In this document: piece by piece, positions 58,273 to 58,687 of the stretch
Layout of the letters: each line of letters begins with the position of its first letter
Numbering within the stretch: the first letter of the stretch is position 1
Assembly: GCA_028722305.1 (NCBI GenBank)
Contig: JAQYHB010000008.1
Coordinates: forward strand, 1-58,687
Length of the DNA stretch: 58,687 nucleotides
Direction: 5' to 3'
From: Spirochaetales bacterium
GTDB lineage: Bacteria; Spirochaetota; Spirochaetia; Sphaerochaetales; Sphaerochaetaceae
Made by a program: the position numbers and the translations under genes
Notes under the pieces: model-generated
The model's input: only the letters and a program-made list of their open reading frames with translations
What the model was told of the DNA's origin: nothing
Databases searched by the model: none

Positions 58273-58687
58273 ATGACCGCAACGCAAAAGAATCTCTCGA
58301 CCACCATCAGTTCGTTCCAGGAGCTCCGGGAGAAAGGGGCCCTGTACGTGGACAAGACACCCTATCTTGCCTCTATGGTCATGGGGATGGACAAGCTGTA
58401 CTTCCTCTCCCGCCCCCGTCGTTTCGGGAAGACGCTGACCGTCTCCACCTTGGAGGCGATCTTCCAGGGCAGGAGGGAGTTGTTCAAGGGGCTTGTCATC
58501 GATTCTCTGGACTACGACTGGAAGACCTACCCTATCATCCACATCGACTTCGGGAACTGCGGGAGGAACACTGCGGAGGATTTGGAGGCATGGCTGAAGA
58601 AAGCCATGAGACAGGTCGCCGCATCCTATGGGATTGCAGTGCCCGACCTGTCCCAGCATGCCGACGACGTGTTCTCAGACCTGATTG
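58273..58687 (+). CDS. AAA-ATPase-like / PD-(D/E)XK family protein (3' end outside window)
   Basis: The ATG at 58273 opens a frame of 138 visible residues that runs off the right edge. It has LYVDKTPYLASMV, LSRPRRFGKTLTVSTLEAIF (Walker A-like) and DWKTYPIIHIDFGNC, nearly the same as the protein at 50540-51772. This copy starts MTATQKNLSTTISSFQELRE, the normal N-terminal form of the family. Whether its central and nuclease parts are complete cannot be seen. The family is highly expanded in spirochaetes and Bacteroidota; function unclear. Confidence 0.88.
   Translation, partial: MTATQKNLSTTISSFQELREKGALYVDKTPYLASMVMGMDKLYFLSRPRRFGKTLTVSTLEAIFQGRRELFKGLVIDSLDYDWKTYPIIHIDFGNCGRNTAEDLEAWLKKAMRQVAASYGIAVPDLSQHADDVFSDLI
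58345..58560 (+). repeat. Plus-strand copy of the AAA-ATPase-like ATP-binding segment
   Basis: Ungapped inverted partner of 51464-51679, about 6.7 kb away. It encloses, together with its partner, the ABC transporter genes and the decayed acetyltransferase, and could serve as a recombination site. Confidence 0.8.

Overview
The window looks like chromosomal DNA of a spirochaete of the Sphaerochaeta type. The main clue is the mature N-terminus of the solute-binding proteins (FANGSKE, FAQGSKE, FGQGSKE directly after the signal peptide), which is common in Spirochaetota. Other clues are the expanded families seen here: AAA-ATPase-like/PD-(D/E)XK proteins, tripartite tricarboxylate transporters (TTT) and LacI regulators. 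This assignment is inference from protein style, not from an rRNA gene; no rRNA, tRNA, CRISPR array or insertion sequence was found.

Region 1 (1-16.5 kb) is an accessory block. A partial PHP phosphatase and a Nudix hydrolase are followed by a PLD-helicase-DUF3427 protein on the minus strand. A plus-strand run then follows: an ART-like FHGTD protein, a 1907-residue DUF4011 superfamily-1 helicase with a Vsr-like nuclease domain, a second FHGTD paralogue and a beta-CASP metallo-hydrolase. Next come a helix-turn-helix protein, an AT-rich gap with an 18-codon leader ORF, an unknown protein and a NADAR-domain protein. Putative ADP-ribosyltransferase-like proteins, a NADAR (a family with members that remove ADP-ribose from guanine) and a large helicase-nuclease in one block make this the best candidate for an undescribed defence or toxin/reversal system.

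Region 2 (16.5-25.3 kb) is a divergent cluster resembling the Bacillus yes/yetA rhamnogalacturonan cluster. The minus strand carries a YesN/YesM-type two-component system, a YetA/PL26-like lyase and a sugar-binding protein. The plus strand carries two sugar permeases and an UlaG-like metallo-hydrolase.

Region 3 (25.6-48.5 kb) holds three complete TTT transporters, each with its own regulator. Two are linked to sulfatases with no signal peptide, which suggests that small sulfate esters are imported and desulfated in the cytoplasm. The third is linked to two Gfo/Idh/MocA oxidoreductases and a sugar epimerase/isomerase. A YiaK-like diketogulonate reductase and a zinc dehydrogenase lie between them. 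One tctA copy carries a frameshift. Several LacI-type operators, promoters, terminators and intercistronic hairpins are visible.

Region 4 (48.5-58.7 kb) has an XRE regulator divergent from an unknown protein and an Fbp/Afu-type ABC importer whose ATPase and fused permease are flanked by two paralogous binding proteins. It also has a decayed GNAT-YoaP acetyltransferase and two AAA-ATPase-like genes in opposite orientation. The complete one of the two has an internal deletion.
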